Assembly (NCBI RefSeq): GCF_019448085.1
Contig: NZ_JAGFNZ010000007.1
Location: 1 to 64,000 of the forward strand
DNA length: 64,000 nucleotides
Direction of reading: 5' to 3'
Source of the DNA: Caproiciproducens faecalis
Lineage (GTDB): Bacteria; Bacillota; Clostridia; Oscillospirales; Acutalibacteraceae
A model generated the notes under the pieces. That model worked only from the letters and a program-made list of their open reading frames with translations. It was not told the origin of the DNA and made no database searches. Positions within the stretch are counted from its first letter, which is position 1. Every line of letters starts with the position of its first letter. This document shows positions 24,421-34,209 of the stretch, one piece after another. Position numbers and translations under genes: made by a program.

Positions 24421-25293
24421 ATGAATGAATATGTTATTGTATCGGATGCGACCTGCGACCTTCCGGCGGCTTTGACTGAGCAGCTTGAAATCCAAGTGAT
24501 CCCAATGGAATTTACCATGAGTGGGAAAATTTATCAGCATTTTCCTGATGCGCGTGAAATGAGTTTTCATACCTTTTATGAGAGAACGAAAAACGGAGAA
24601 ATGTCCGTCACTTCCCAAATCAACAGCATAACTTATGAAAAATATTTCTGCCCGATTCTTGAACAGGGAAAGGACATTTTGTATATCGCGTTTTCTTCTA
24701 ACTTAAGCGGTACCTATCAGGCATCCCGTATTTCGGCAGCTGATCTGATGGAGCGGTACTCGGGCAGAAAGATTGTCTGCATTGACTCCAAAGCTGCTTC
24801 GGTGGGGGAGGGAATGCTTGCGTATTATGCCGTTCAAAAGAAACGGGAAGGACTCAGCCTGGAAGAATTAGTTAAGTGGGTAGAACTCAACCGTGACCGT
24901 ATCTGCCATTGGTTTACCGTTGACGACTTGAATCATCTGAAACGCGGAGGAAGAGTTTCCGCGGTATCTGCGGTAGTTGGAACCGCTTTGGGAATAAAGC
25001 CCGTGCTTCATGTGGACAAGGAAGGACAGCTGATTCCAGTTGCCAACGTGAGGGGACGCAAGAAGTCTTTGGAGTCATTGGTTGACCGCATGGTGCAAAC
25101 CTGCGTTCATCCGGAAGACCAAACCATTTTTATCGGTCATGGCGACGACATGGCGGCGGCCGAATTCTTAAAAACCCTTGTTTTGGAAAAATTCTCCGTT
25201 AAAGAGGTTATTATCAGTGATATGGGCCCTGTAATCGGAGCCCATACCGGATGCGGTATTGCCGCGCTTTTCTTCATCGGAACGGAAAAATAA
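24421..25293 (+). CDS. DegV family fatty-acid-binding protein
   Basis: A 290-residue protein opening with VIVSDATCDLP and containing SSNLSGTYQ and DSKAASVGEG, the lipid head-group contacts of the DegV/FakB fold. DegV (FakB-type) proteins bind a fatty acid and present it to the kinase FakA for phosphorylation before phospholipid synthesis. No fakA is present in the window. ATG 24421 is chosen over the longer frame because GGAGGA precedes it. It has its own promoter and a strong terminator. Confidence 0.9.
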   Translation: MNEYVIVSDATCDLPAALTEQLEIQVIPMEFTMSGKIYQHFPDAREMSFHTFYERTKNGEMSVTSQINSITYEKYFCPILEQGKDILYIAFSSNLSGTYQASRISAADLMERYSGRKIVCIDSKAASVGEGMLAYYAVQKKREGLSLEELVKWVELNRDRICHWFTVDDLNHLKRGGRVSAVSAVVGTALGIKPVLHVDKEGQLIPVANVRGRKKSLESLVDRMVQTCVHPEDQTIFIGHGDDMAAAEFLKTLVLEKFSVKEVIISDMGPVIGAHTGCGIAALFFIGTEK

Positions 25294-25310
25294 ATTTGCT
25301 GCCATCAGCA

Positions 25311-25350
25311 AAAACAGGCTCCCGGCTGTTTGGCCGGGAGCCTGTTTTAT
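25311..25350. terminator. bidirectional terminator between degV and hppA
   Basis: AAAACAGGCTCCCGG and CCGGGAGCCTGTTTT form a perfect 15-bp stem separating two convergent genes. Confidence 0.93.
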
Positions 25351-25367
25351 CAGTGATGAGTCAAGTA

Positions 25368-27458
25368 TTAATGGAATATGGACAGAGTCAGGAACAGGGT
25401 GGACATCAGAGAAGAGACCAGAGAGACAACGGTGATTTGCGTGTTGATGGATGGGCCTGCGGTATCCTTAAATGGATCACCGACTGTGTCGCCTACCACC
25501 GCCGCTTTATGTGCATCAGAACCTTTGCCGCCGTTGTTTCCGGATTCTATGTATTTTTTGGAATTATCCCAAAGTCCGCCGGCATTGCTCATGAACAACG
25601 CCAGAAGCAGGCCGCTGATGATATTGCCGCAGAGATATCCGCCAATTGCCTGAACACCGCCGACAAATCCAACCAGCACAGTGATAATAATGGTAACAAG
25701 TCCGGCCGGGATCAATTCCTTCAAAGCACCGAAGGTGGCAATTTCAATACATTTGTCATATTCAGGAACAACGCCTTCCTTGCCTTCCTTCAGACCGAGG
25801 ATTTCCCTGAACTGACGGTGAATTTCAGAAACCATTCTCTGTGCGTTGCGGTCTACGCCAAGCATCAGCATAGCGGAGAACACGGCGGGGATGGAGGCGC
25901 CGATCAGCAGTCCAAAGAAAACGATAGGATTCATGATATCAAACCCGGTGATTTGTTCCAGACCGAGCACAACAGCGGAATCATTTACCTGACTGATAAA
26001 TGCACCGAGCAGTGCAATGACGGTTAAGCCCGCCGCACCAATGGCAAATCCTTTGGTAACCGCTTTAACGGTATTTCCCGCGCTGTCGAGCGAATCTGTA
26101 ATTTCCAGAACATCGTCGCCCAGATCACCCATTTCCGCAAGTCCGCGCGCATTATCGACAATAGGGCCGTACGCGTCGTTGGAGATAATCATACCGACAA
26201 TGGAAAGCATGCCGACGGCCGCCATTGCGATACCGTACATGGCATATCCGGGACCGATTGGATCACAGAGCTTGTAAGCTGCCAGTGCGGAAATTGCAAT
26301 ACCGATCATGGCAGGGAGCGTACTGAGAAATCCATAGGAGATACCGGAAAGGATAGTAAAGGCCGGACCAGTTTCAGAAGCTTTGGCTACATTATGTACC
26401 GGTTTCTTTGTATCGTCTGTAAAATAGTCGCTTGCAATACCGATGATGACGCCAACCAAAAGGCCGACTGCACTCGCGCCCCAAATGCGCCATTGGAAGT
26501 TGAACATCCAGGTGGCAAGCGCCGTCAAGACACCAAACAGTGCCGTTGTCACATAGGTGCTGCTGTTCAGCGCCTTAGTCGGGTTGCCGTGTTTGCCCAT
26601 TCTGGCGGTTGCCACACCGATGATCGATGCCAGCAAACCAATAGCTGCGTAACAGAAAACCGTGCTTGTGTTTACGGTTCCGCCAGCCGCTTTATCCAGA
26701 GAAGCAGCAATGACAAGCGCAGCCGCCATAGAAGCTACATTGGAGTCAAACAGATCCGCGCCCATTCCGGCGACATCACCAACGTTATCGCCAACATTGT
26801 CCGCGATAACCGCAGGATTTCTAGGGTCGTCCTCCGGAATGCCAAGCTCGACTTTGCCTACCAGATCAGCACTGATGTCGGCTGTTTTTGTAAAAATACC
26901 GCCTCCTGCTTTCGCAAACAGGGCAAGGGAACTTGCTCCGAAGCTGAAGCCCAGCAGTGCGGTCGTATTGTTTGTAATCAGCATAACCAGCGTAACGCCA
27001 AGCAGGGTGCTGCCTACAACAGCCATACCCATAACGGCGCCGCCGCGGAAACCGGACATAAAGGATGGCTTAATGCCGTTTTGCGCTGCTTCTGCTGTTT
27101 TAACATTTGCAATGGTTGCAATCCGAATACCAATTACACCGGCAATTGCGGAAAAAACGGTACCGAACAGATATGCCAGCGCCATTACAATATTGTCAAG
27201 AACATTGCCCTTCCAAATTGGGGTAGGCAAAAACACAAGAATAAGGATAGCCGCAACACCTGCGAATTTTGCCAGAACCGTATATTCTTTGGTCAAAAAA
27301 GTGTTTGCGCCATTTTTAATCAAAGTACCGACTTCAGCAATGCGCTTGTTGGAAGACGGGCGGTTCTTGACCCATTGATACAGCCAGCCTGCGAAGAGAA
27401 AAGAAATTAATGAGACAATGATGGAAACCAACAGGAAAAACGTGACGGTGAATTGCAT
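25368..27458 (-). CDS. hppA: membrane-bound proton-translocating pyrophosphatase
   Basis: The 696-residue protein has about 16 membrane helices and the pyrophosphate-binding signatures GGGIFTKTADISADLVGKVE and DNVGDNVGD, plus GDTVGDPFKDT near the C-terminus. It couples hydrolysis of pyrophosphate to ion export and so conserves energy. The segment GNTVKAVTKG has Lys and Thr at the two positions that are Ala and Gly in K+-dependent members, so it should be of the K+-independent, proton-pumping class; that is inference from the family rule. ATG 27458 has AAGGAGTGG just upstream. Confidence 0.95.
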   Translation of the reverse strand: MQFTVTFFLLVSIIVSLISFLFAGWLYQWVKNRPSSNKRIAEVGTLIKNGANTFLTKEYTVLAKFAGVAAILILVFLPTPIWKGNVLDNIVMALAYLFGTVFSAIAGVIGIRIATIANVKTAEAAQNGIKPSFMSGFRGGAVMGMAVVGSTLLGVTLVMLITNNTTALLGFSFGASSLALFAKAGGGIFTKTADISADLVGKVELGIPEDDPRNPAVIADNVGDNVGDVAGMGADLFDSNVASMAAALVIAASLDKAAGGTVNTSTVFCYAAIGLLASIIGVATARMGKHGNPTKALNSSTYVTTALFGVLTALATWMFNFQWRIWGASAVGLLVGVIIGIASDYFTDDTKKPVHNVAKASETGPAFTILSGISYGFLSTLPAMIGIAISALAAYKLCDPIGPGYAMYGIAMAAVGMLSIVGMIISNDAYGPIVDNARGLAEMGDLGDDVLEITDSLDSAGNTVKAVTKGFAIGAAGLTVIALLGAFISQVNDSAVVLGLEQITGFDIMNPIVFFGLLIGASIPAVFSAMLMLGVDRNAQRMVSEIHRQFREILGLKEGKEGVVPEYDKCIEIATFGALKELIPAGLVTIIITVLVGFVGGVQAIGGYLCGNIISGLLLALFMSNAGGLWDNSKKYIESGNNGGKGSDAHKAAVVGDTVGDPFKDTAGPSINTQITVVSLVSSLMSTLFLTLSIFH

Positions 27459-27736
27459 GATACCACTCCTTGTTAATAAAATGTTCATTATTTGCCATTA
27501 TATCACGTTGAAATATGTAAATATATATTAAAATAGACGGATTTAAGCAAGAAATATTATGAAATATAGTCATTCTTCAGTGCCGCCTTAATAAAGCACA
27601 GTATTTAAACAGGAATTTCAATGATTTTTTATTGCAATTTCATGGTAGTTCAAGTATTATATTGTGGTGTGTTAAAGCGCCGGGAAACAGCCCGACACGC
27701 TGTGAGAGAAAATTTAGATACAGAGGATATGTTAAA

Positions 27737-28612
27737 ATGGCTTCATCATCATCCCAGAGGCGTTCCATCGGACTTATGGCAGCGTGTGCCGGCCTGTGGA
27801 GCATAGCAGGTATTTTCATTAAAATGCTCCCGTGGAATGCATTGGTTATTGCGGGCTTTCGCAGCCTGATTGCGGCAGTTGTGGTTTTTGTATTTATGCG
27901 GGTGACCGGCCGCCGTATTAAGCTGAATTCAGCATCATTGCTGAGCGGAGTGTTTATAGCGGCCACTTTTTTCGCCTTTGTTTCGGCCAACAAAATGACC
28001 ACGGCCGCCAATGCCATTGTGCTCCAGTTTACTTCTCCCGTTTTCATTATGATTATTTCCGCACTGGTCTTTCATCAGCGTTTCCATAGAACGGATTTGA
28101 TTACCGTTGTGGTAACATTGTTTGGAATTTCGCTGTTTTTCTTTGATAAGCTCGGTACGGGGAAAATGATTGGAAATGGTATTGCGATCCTCGCGGGACT
28201 GTTTATGGCCGGAATGTATGTAATCACTGGGCGTACGGATGACGATTCGCGTATGAGCGGAATCCTATTTGGCCATTTGTTTACGGCGGTTGTCGGTGTT
28301 CCGCTGATCTTTGTTTTCCCGACTCCGATTTCATCCACTGCAATCGTAAGCGTTCTGGCGCTTGGCGTTATACAGCTTGGAATTCCATACATACTATACG
28401 GGCTGGCAGTGAAGGAATGTCCTCCGCTGGCGTGCTCTTTAGTTGGGGCGATAGAACCGCTGCTGAATCCGCTCTGGGTATTTATTTTTAACGGCGAGCA
28501 ACCGGGAAAATTTGCTCTTTTGGGCGGAGGCATTGTGATTGCCGCCGTAACGGGATGGTGTGTATGGCGGGATCGTTTTGTTTCCGTAAATCAGAATCCG
28601 GTCAAAGATTAA
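27737..28612 (+). CDS. EamA/DMT-family transporter
   Basis: A 291-residue protein of about ten membrane segments in two EamA repeats (about 10-140 and 150-282). The late motif LVGAIEPLLNPLWVFIFNGEQP is typical of the drug/metabolite transporter superfamily. Such proteins export amino acids or other metabolites; the substrate is unknown. AGAGGA upstream supports ATG 27737, although the frame is open further upstream. It stands alone between hppA and alaX. Confidence 0.88.
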   Translation: MASSSSQRRSIGLMAACAGLWSIAGIFIKMLPWNALVIAGFRSLIAAVVVFVFMRVTGRRIKLNSASLLSGVFIAATFFAFVSANKMTTAANAIVLQFTSPVFIMIISALVFHQRFHRTDLITVVVTLFGISLFFFDKLGTGKMIGNGIAILAGLFMAGMYVITGRTDDDSRMSGILFGHLFTAVVGVPLIFVFPTPISSTAIVSVLALGVIQLGIPYILYGLAVKECPPLACSLVGAIEPLLNPLWVFIFNGEQPGKFALLGGGIVIAAVTGWCVWRDRFVSVNQNPVKD

Positions 28613-28657
28613 ACGAGTCCGTTTTTATTTTTTCTAACCACATGAATAAATCTTGTC

Positions 28658-28690
28658 AGGGTCAACGGCAGAAGCTGTTGGCCCTTTTTC
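28658..28690 (+). terminator. terminator of the DMT transporter gene
   Basis: A 9-bp stem AGGGTCAAC / GTTGGCCCT (one G-T) followed by TTTTT. Confidence 0.85.
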
Positions 28691-28848
28691 AATTCTGTGA
28701 TATAATAGCCGAAAAGGGTGACGGTACACTGATGATTGTCCCTTTGATTCTCCTTTTTTGCACCCGCCGGAGGAGATGGACAATTGTATGATACAGCGAA
28801 TGCTTGAAGACAAAGTCAATAGAAGATTTTAGGAAAGCTGGAAATAAA

Positions 28849-30024
28849 ATGAATCAGGAAACGGAAAAATTATATTATCAAAAAACCTATTCTAGAACCT
28901 TTTCCGCAAAGGTTCTGAGCTGCGAAAAACGGGGAGATCAGTTTTGTGTTGTGCTGGACAGAACGCTGTTTTACCCGGAAGGCGGCGGACAGCCTGCGGA
29001 TATTGGGGTGCTGAATACTGTCAACGTTCTGGACGTCCATGAACATGGCGGCTGTATTGTTCATACGACGGACAAGCCTCTTTCCGTAGGGTCTGCAGTA
29101 ACGGGCGGAATTAACTGGCCGCACCGTTTTTCGCTGATGCAGCAGCATTCGGGAGAACATATTGTTTCGGGAATCGTAAACCGTCTTTTCGGCCTTGACA
29201 ATGTCGGTTTTCACATGGGCTCCAAGGCGGTGACCGTTGATTTTAACGGAGAACTCGGCCAGAACGATATTCTTTTGGTTGAAACTTTGGCCAATGAGGC
29301 CGTTTACCGGAATGTTGCCATAGAAGTATCTTATCCGGATGAAAAGGAACTTGCTGCGCTCAGATACCGCAGTAAAAAAGAACTGACGGGCGAAGTGCGC
29401 ATTGTGACTATTCCCGGCTTCGATGTCTGTGCCTGCTGCGGTACGCATGTAGCAAAAACCGGAGAAATCGGAATCATTAAGCTCATATCCGCCCAACGCT
29501 ATAAAGGCGGTACTCGCGTCGGCCTTTTGTGCGGAAAAAAAGCGGTGGAAGATTACAATGAAAAAGAGGCAAGTGTTGGTTCCGTTTCGGTTCTTTTATC
29601 CGCCAAACCCGATCAAATACAAGAAGCTGTGGAACATCTGCTGGAAGAAACAAACGCTCTGAGGCAGAAGCTCATTTCTCTGAAAAATCAAATTTTCGCC
29701 TCTAAATGCGAACAGGTACCGGAAGGGTCTGTCAATATCTGTATGTTTGAGCCGGATCTCGAACCGGCGGATCTGCGCGCATTCTGTTTGCTGCTTTGTG
29801 ACCGCTGCAGCGGAATTGCCGCGGTTCTTTCCGGCGATGATGCAACGGGCTATCAATACGCAATGGCAAGTGTAAAAGAGGATGTTCGTACATTCGGTAA
29901 AGAACTGAATCACGCATTTCACGGCAGGGGAGGCGGCTCCAGGGAACTTGTGCAGGGCACTGTTTCAGGATTGCGGCAGGAGATTATGCAGTTTATAGAA
30001 AATTACAATTGTGGAGGAATTTAG
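28849..30024 (+). CDS. alanyl-tRNA editing protein AlaX-L
   Basis: A 391-residue free-standing editing enzyme related to the AlaRS second half. It has an N-terminal beta-barrel domain (PEGGGQPADIG), the zinc site QHSGEH with downstream CACCGTH (about residues 95-205), and a C-terminal DHHA1-like domain ending GRGGGSRELVQG. It hydrolyses Ser- or Gly-tRNA-Ala formed in error. ATG 28849 follows a weak AGGAAAG. Its stop codon directly touches the start of the threonine aldolase gene, so the two are translationally coupled. Confidence 0.92.
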   Translation: MNQETEKLYYQKTYSRTFSAKVLSCEKRGDQFCVVLDRTLFYPEGGGQPADIGVLNTVNVLDVHEHGGCIVHTTDKPLSVGSAVTGGINWPHRFSLMQQHSGEHIVSGIVNRLFGLDNVGFHMGSKAVTVDFNGELGQNDILLVETLANEAVYRNVAIEVSYPDEKELAALRYRSKKELTGEVRIVTIPGFDVCACCGTHVAKTGEIGIIKLISAQRYKGGTRVGLLCGKKAVEDYNEKEASVGSVSVLLSAKPDQIQEAVEHLLEETNALRQKLISLKNQIFASKCEQVPEGSVNICMFEPDLEPADLRAFCLLLCDRCSGIAAVLSGDDATGYQYAMASVKEDVRTFGKELNHAFHGRGGGSRELVQGTVSGLRQEIMQFIENYNCGGI

Positions 30025-31053
30025 ATGTATCGTTTTAACAATGATTACAGCGAGGGCGCCCATCCCAGAATTTTGGAGGCGCTTGCAGAGGCAAGCCGAG
30101 AACAAAATGCCGTATATGGAAACGACCGTCACAGTCAGCACGCGGCGGAACTGATCCGGCAGCGAATTGGTCGTAATGATGTTGCAGTACATTTTCTAGA
30201 GGGCGGAACACAAACCAATCTGACGGCAATTTCTGCTTTTTTGCGTCCGTATCAGGCGGCTGTCGCCGCAGAGACGGGACATATCAACGTTCATGAGACC
30301 GGGGCGATAGAGGCTACCGGGCATAAGGTACTGACCGTACATACGGAAAATGGGCTGCTGACACCGGAAATGGTTCAGAAGGTTTTGGACGAGCATACGG
30401 ATGAACATATGGTCAGCCCGAAACTGGTTTATGTCTCTGATTCCACGGAAATCGGTACGATTTACACAAAGACATCCCTTACGGCACTCAGCAAATTCTG
30501 TAAAGCAAATCAGCTTTATTTGTATTTGGACGGTGCACGGCTTGGCTCTGCGCTGACTTCAGAGGAAAACGATCTGACCCTACAGGATCTGGCCGACCTT
30601 ACCGACGCTTTTTATATTGGTGGCACCAAAAACGGAGTATTGTTTGGGGAAGCGCTTGTCATTTGCAACCCTGAACTAAAAGCGGATTTTCGGTTTATGC
30701 AAAAGCAGAGGGGAGCCATCACTGCCAAGGGAATGGTCCTGGGCGTTCAGTTTGAAGTGCTTTTTCAGGATAATTTGTATTTTGACTTGGCGAGCCATGC
30801 AAATAGGATGGCTGATTTGATCCGCAGTGAAATTGAAGAGGCTGGTTTCTCATTTTTGTCACCGTCTCCGACCAATCAGATTTTTCCGATTCTCCCGAAT
30901 TCATTGATTGAAAAACTGAAACAAAAATACGGTTTTGAATTTTGGGCAAAAATTGATGAATCCGCTTCGGCAATCCGGCTGGTAACATCCTGGGCAACCC
31001 CGGAATCGGAAGTGGAAGCTTTTATTAAAGATTTTCATGATTTTGTCCAATAA
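30025..31053 (+). CDS. ltaE: low-specificity L-threonine aldolase
   Basis: The 342-residue PLP enzyme splits threonine or allo-threonine into glycine and acetaldehyde. It shows GGTQTNLTAI, the DGARLG motif (Asp contacting the pyridine nitrogen), and the PLP lysine in GGTKNG (about residue 199). GGAGG lies just upstream in the alaX end and the ATG abuts the alaX stop. The pairing with AlaX could tie glycine production to editing of Gly-tRNA-Ala, or be simple operon membership. Confidence 0.92.
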   Translation: MYRFNNDYSEGAHPRILEALAEASREQNAVYGNDRHSQHAAELIRQRIGRNDVAVHFLEGGTQTNLTAISAFLRPYQAAVAAETGHINVHETGAIEATGHKVLTVHTENGLLTPEMVQKVLDEHTDEHMVSPKLVYVSDSTEIGTIYTKTSLTALSKFCKANQLYLYLDGARLGSALTSEENDLTLQDLADLTDAFYIGGTKNGVLFGEALVICNPELKADFRFMQKQRGAITAKGMVLGVQFEVLFQDNLYFDLASHANRMADLIRSEIEEAGFSFLSPSPTNQIFPILPNSLIEKLKQKYGFEFWAKIDESASAIRLVTSWATPESEVEAFIKDFHDFVQ

Positions 31054-31173
31054 AACTCCAGTGATTTTATATTTCTTGTCCGGGTTTCTTTCTGTTTTTT
31101 AAAGATCTATCTAGTTTATGTAATAATATTTGATAAATTTGTAACACTTTTTAAGATAATCATTTTAATTGTG

Positions 31174-31202
31174 TTGCAAATCAAAGGATATTGTGATATA
31201 TT
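31174..31202 (+). promoter_or_regulatory. promoter of thl-etfA operon
   Basis: TTGCAA (31174-31179), a 17-base spacer and TATATT (31197-31202), about 97 bases upstream of thl. Confidence 0.65.
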
Positions 31203-31208
31203 TAACAC
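31191..31208 (+). promoter_or_regulatory. Rex-like operator overlapping the thl promoter
   Basis: The 18-base site TTGTGATATATTTAACAC matches the clostridial Rex consensus (TTGTTAA-N4-TTAACAA) at 11 of 14 positions and covers the -10 box. Rex represses butyrate genes at low NADH in related clostridia. Chance matches of this quality occur in AT-rich DNA, so the position over -10 is the main support. Confidence 0.45.
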
Positions 31209-31298
31209 ATAACCCGTGTCCAGTAAAATATTACAAATTAAAGAACATGATGCTTCGCAATTCTTCTGAATTGCAAAAAAATGAATGGAGGAAATTCT

Positions 31299-32489
31299 AT
31301 GTCAAGAAAAGTTGTATTAGCAGGCGCGTGCCGTACTGCCATCGGTAAGATGGGTGGCGCACTCTCCAATGTCCCGACTCAGACACTTGGAACGATTGTC
31401 ATTAAAGAAGCTTTGAAGCGTGCAAATGTAGCACCGGAGCAGGTTGACGAAGTCATTATGGGCTGTGTGTATCAGGCCGGCCTAGGACAGAACGTTGCCC
31501 GTCAGTCCGCTGTTTATGCAGGAATTCCGGTATCCGTTCCGGCATTTACCCTGAACAACCTCTGCGGTTCTGCTCTGAAAACCATTAACGTTGCTGCCGC
31601 TCTCATTGAAACCGGCGAAGCCGACATCATTGTTGCCGGCGGTATGGAAAGCATGTCCGGTGCTCCGTATCTTCTTAAGAACGCCCGTTTCGGCTATCGC
31701 ATGAACAATGGTGAGCTGCTTGATTCCATGATTCATGACGGTTTGGAAGACACCTTCAACCACTACCACATGGGCATCACTGCCGAAAATGTTGCCGAAC
31801 AGTACGGCATTACCCGTGAGATGCAGGACGAATTTGCAGCCTTCAGCCAGCAGAAATGCGAAAAAGCACAGGCAGAAGGCAGATTTGACGAAGAAATTGT
31901 TCCGGTTCCGATTAAAGTGAAAAAGGAAACCGTTATGTTTGCAAAAGATGAAGGTCCCCGTGCAGGCGTAACAGCAGAAGGCATTTCCAAATTGAAACCC
32001 GCATTTAAGGCAGACGGTACTGTTACCGCCGCAAATGCTTCCGGTATTAATGACGGTGCTGCTGCAATTGTTCTGATGAGCGAAGAAAAAGCAAAAGAGC
32101 TCGGCGTAAAACCGTTGGCAACCTGGGTTGCCGGTGCTTCTGCCGGCGTTGATCCTTCCGTTATGGGTCTTGGCCCGATCTACAGCACCCGCAAAGCAAT
32201 GGAAAAAGCCGGTCTCACTGTTGACGATATGGATCTGATCGAAGCGAATGAAGCTTTTGCCTCTCAGACCCTTGCTGTTGCACACGACCTGAAATTTGAC
32301 CAGTCAAAGGTTAATGTAAACGGCGGAGCCATCGCACTGGGCCATCCGGTAGGATGCTCCGGATGCAGAATCCTTGTTACTCTTCTTTATGAAATGAAGC
32401 GCAGAAATTCCAAACTTGGCCTTGCTACCCTCTGCGTAGGCGGCGGCATGGGCGTTTCCACAATTGTTAAAATGGGCGATGACGAGTAA
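31299..32489 (+). CDS. thlA: acetyl-CoA C-acetyltransferase (thiolase)
   Basis: A 396-residue biosynthetic-type thiolase. Cys89 (NNLCGS) carries the acyl group, and the C-terminal [11 protein letters not shown] and CVGGGMG hold the other active-site residues. It condenses two acetyl-CoA, or acetyl-CoA with a longer acyl-CoA, to a 3-ketoacyl-CoA. GGAGGA at 31287-31292 fixes ATG 31299. It is the first gene of an operon with crt, hbd, acd and etfBA, which carry out the remaining steps to butyryl- or hexanoyl-CoA. Confidence 0.95.
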   Translation: MSRKVVLAGACRTAIGKMGGALSNVPTQTLGTIVIKEALKRANVAPEQVDEVIMGCVYQAGLGQNVARQSAVYAGIPVSVPAFTLNNLCGSALKTINVAAALIETGEADIIVAGGMESMSGAPYLLKNARFGYRMNNGELLDSMIHDGLEDTFNHYHMGITAENVAEQYGITREMQDEFAAFSQQKCEKAQAEGRFDEEIVPVPIKVKKETVMFAKDEGPRAGVTAEGISKLKPAFKADGTVTAANASGINDGAAAIVLMSEEKAKELGVKPLATWVAGASAGVDPSVMGLGPIYSTRKAMEKAGLTVDDMDLIEANEAFASQTLAVAHDLKFDQSKVNVNGGAIALGHPVGCSGCRILVTLLYEMKRRNSKLGLATLCVGGGMGVSTIVKMGDDE

Positions 32490-32522
32490 TTTATAAACTG
32501 CAGAAAGAAAGGTTAGTGAATT

Positions 32523-33299
32523 ATGAGTTACGTAAAATACGAACAAAAAGATTTTGTCGGTATGATTACCATTGACCGTGAAAAAGCGCTGAACGCTTTG
32601 AACAGTGAAGTACTGACAGATCTTGAGGCTGTGTTGGACAGCGTTTCTATCGATACCACCAGATGTCTGATTATTACCGGTGCCGGACAGAAATCCTTTG
32701 TTGCCGGAGCGGATATTGCTGAAATGAGCAGCAAAACAAGAGCAGAAGCGGAAGCCTTCAGTGCAAAGGGCAACGCTGTTTTCAGAAAAATTGAATCCTT
32801 CCCGATTCCGGTGATCGCTGCGGTAAACGGTTTTGCTCTCGGCGGCGGCTGTGAGCTTTCCCTGAGCTGTGATATCCGCATTGCTGCTGAAAATGCAGTC
32901 TTTGCGCAGCCGGAAGCCGGTCTTGGGATCACTGCCGGGTTCGGCGGAACGCAGCGCCTTGCCCGTACAATCGGCATTGGCAAAGCTAAAGAAATGCTCT
33001 ACACCTGTGGAAAGGTCAAGGCTGAGGAAGCATTGAAGCTGGGTCTTGTCAACGCGGTTTATCCGACGGATCAGCTGATGGATGAGTGCCTGAAGCTCGC
33101 CGGTAGAATTGCGGGCAACGCTCCAATTGCTGTTCGTGCTACCAAGAAAGCAGTCAACGACGGCATTCAGGTTGACATTGATTCCGGTATTGCCATCGAG
33201 GCTGCACAGTTCGGTACCTGCTTTGAAACAGAGGATCAGAAAAACGCCATGACGGCTTTCTGCGAAAAGCGTAAACCGGATCCGTTTGTTAACAAATAA
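32523..33299 (+). CDS. crt: 3-hydroxybutyryl-CoA dehydratase (crotonase)
   Basis: A 258-residue enoyl-CoA hydratase-fold enzyme with the oxyanion-hole stretch KSFVAGADIAEM (about 60-70) and both catalytic glutamates (GGGCELSLSCD and PEAGLGI, about 109 and 130). It converts 3-hydroxyacyl-CoA to the 2-enoyl-CoA. The ribosome-binding site is AAAGAAAGG upstream of ATG 32523. It sits between thl and hbd in the operon. Confidence 0.95.
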   Translation: MSYVKYEQKDFVGMITIDREKALNALNSEVLTDLEAVLDSVSIDTTRCLIITGAGQKSFVAGADIAEMSSKTRAEAEAFSAKGNAVFRKIESFPIPVIAAVNGFALGGGCELSLSCDIRIAAENAVFAQPEAGLGITAGFGGTQRLARTIGIGKAKEMLYTCGKVKAEEALKLGLVNAVYPTDQLMDECLKLAGRIAGNAPIAVRATKKAVNDGIQVDIDSGIAIEAAQFGTCFETEDQKNAMTAFCEKRKPDPFVNK

Positions 33300-33333
33300 T
33301 TTTAATTTGAAATATTAATCAGGAGGAATTAAC

Positions 33334-34173
33334 ATGAAAGTTGGTATTATAGGCGCAGGCACCATGGGCTCCGGAATTGCCCAGGCGTTTGCTCAGACCG
33401 ACGGATATACGGTTAAGCTTTGCGATATTAATGAAGAGTTTGCCGCCGGCGGTAAGAAGAAGATTGCCAAAGGTTTTGAGAAGCTTGTAGCAAAGGGAAA
33501 GATGGATCAGGCAAAAGCGGACGAAATCCTCGCTAAAATCACAACGGGAACAAGAGAAATTGTTGCCGACTGCGATTTGGTTGTAGAAGCCGCTCTTGAA
33601 AGAATGGACCTGAAGAAGGAACTGTTCAAGGCACTGCAGGGCATCTGCAAGCCGGACGCGATTTTTGCGACCAACACGTCCTCTCTTTCCATTACCGAAA
33701 TTTCCAACGGCCTTGACAGAGCTGTCGTTGGCATGCATTTCTTCAATCCCGCTCCGGTAATGAAGCTTGTCGAAGTAATCGCCGGTATTACTACTCCGGA
33801 CGAGACAGTAGAGAAGATTAAGGCGATCTCCGTTGAAATCGGCAAAACTCCTGTACAGGTCAAGGAAGCTGCCGGCTTCGTTGTTAACAGAATCCTTGTT
33901 CCTATGATTAATGAAGCAGTTGGAATCTATGCTGACGGCACCGCTTCCGCTGAAGATATTGACACGGCAATGAAGCTGGGTGCCAATCATCCGATGGGCC
34001 CCTTGGCTCTGGGCGATTTGATCGGTCTGGATGTTGTTCTTGCTGTTATGGAAGTGCTTCAGTCCGAAACAGGCGACAGCAAATACCGTCCTCACCCCTT
34101 ACTCAGAAAAATGGTCCGCGGCGGATTGCTTGGCAGAAAGACCGGTAAGGGCTTTTACGACTATACAAAATAA
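33334..34173 (+). CDS. hbd: 3-hydroxybutyryl-CoA dehydrogenase
   Basis: A 279-residue enzyme with the NAD(P) motif [13 protein letters not shown] at the N-terminus, the HFFNPAP catalytic His region (about 138) and the C-terminal 3HCDH domain ending [11 protein letters not shown]. It reduces acetoacetyl-CoA, or longer 3-ketoacyl-CoA, to the 3-hydroxy form. AGGAGG at 33321-33326 is a good ribosome-binding site. Confidence 0.96.
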   Translation: MKVGIIGAGTMGSGIAQAFAQTDGYTVKLCDINEEFAAGGKKKIAKGFEKLVAKGKMDQAKADEILAKITTGTREIVADCDLVVEAALERMDLKKELFKALQGICKPDAIFATNTSSLSITEISNGLDRAVVGMHFFNPAPVMKLVEVIAGITTPDETVEKIKAISVEIGKTPVQVKEAAGFVVNRILVPMINEAVGIYADGTASAEDIDTAMKLGANHPMGPLALGDLIGLDVVLAVMEVLQSETGDSKYRPHPLLRKMVRGGLLGRKTGKGFYDYTK

Positions 34174-34209
34174 GCAGTTGTTGCAAATATAGATTTTGGA
34201 GGAACGAGT

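Noticed and set aside
26394-27410. Long open frame of 338 codons on the plus strand inside hppA
   Set aside because: It is antisense to a well-conserved pyrophosphatase gene, has no ribosome-binding site and a composition rich in Cys, His, Asn and Arg typical of shadow frames.
27640-27736. GC-richer patch before the DMT transporter resembling an RNA switch
   Set aside because: Only one short CGGG/CCCG pairing is visible and no known riboswitch core (guanidine, fluoride, preQ1) could be matched.
28732-28837. Short frames before alaX that could be leader peptides
   Set aside because: No codon run, terminator or pairing alternative that would support attenuation.
31482-32285. Open frame of 267 codons opposite thiolase
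   Set aside because: Shadow of thiolase codon use; Cys, Phe and Asn-rich with no motif.
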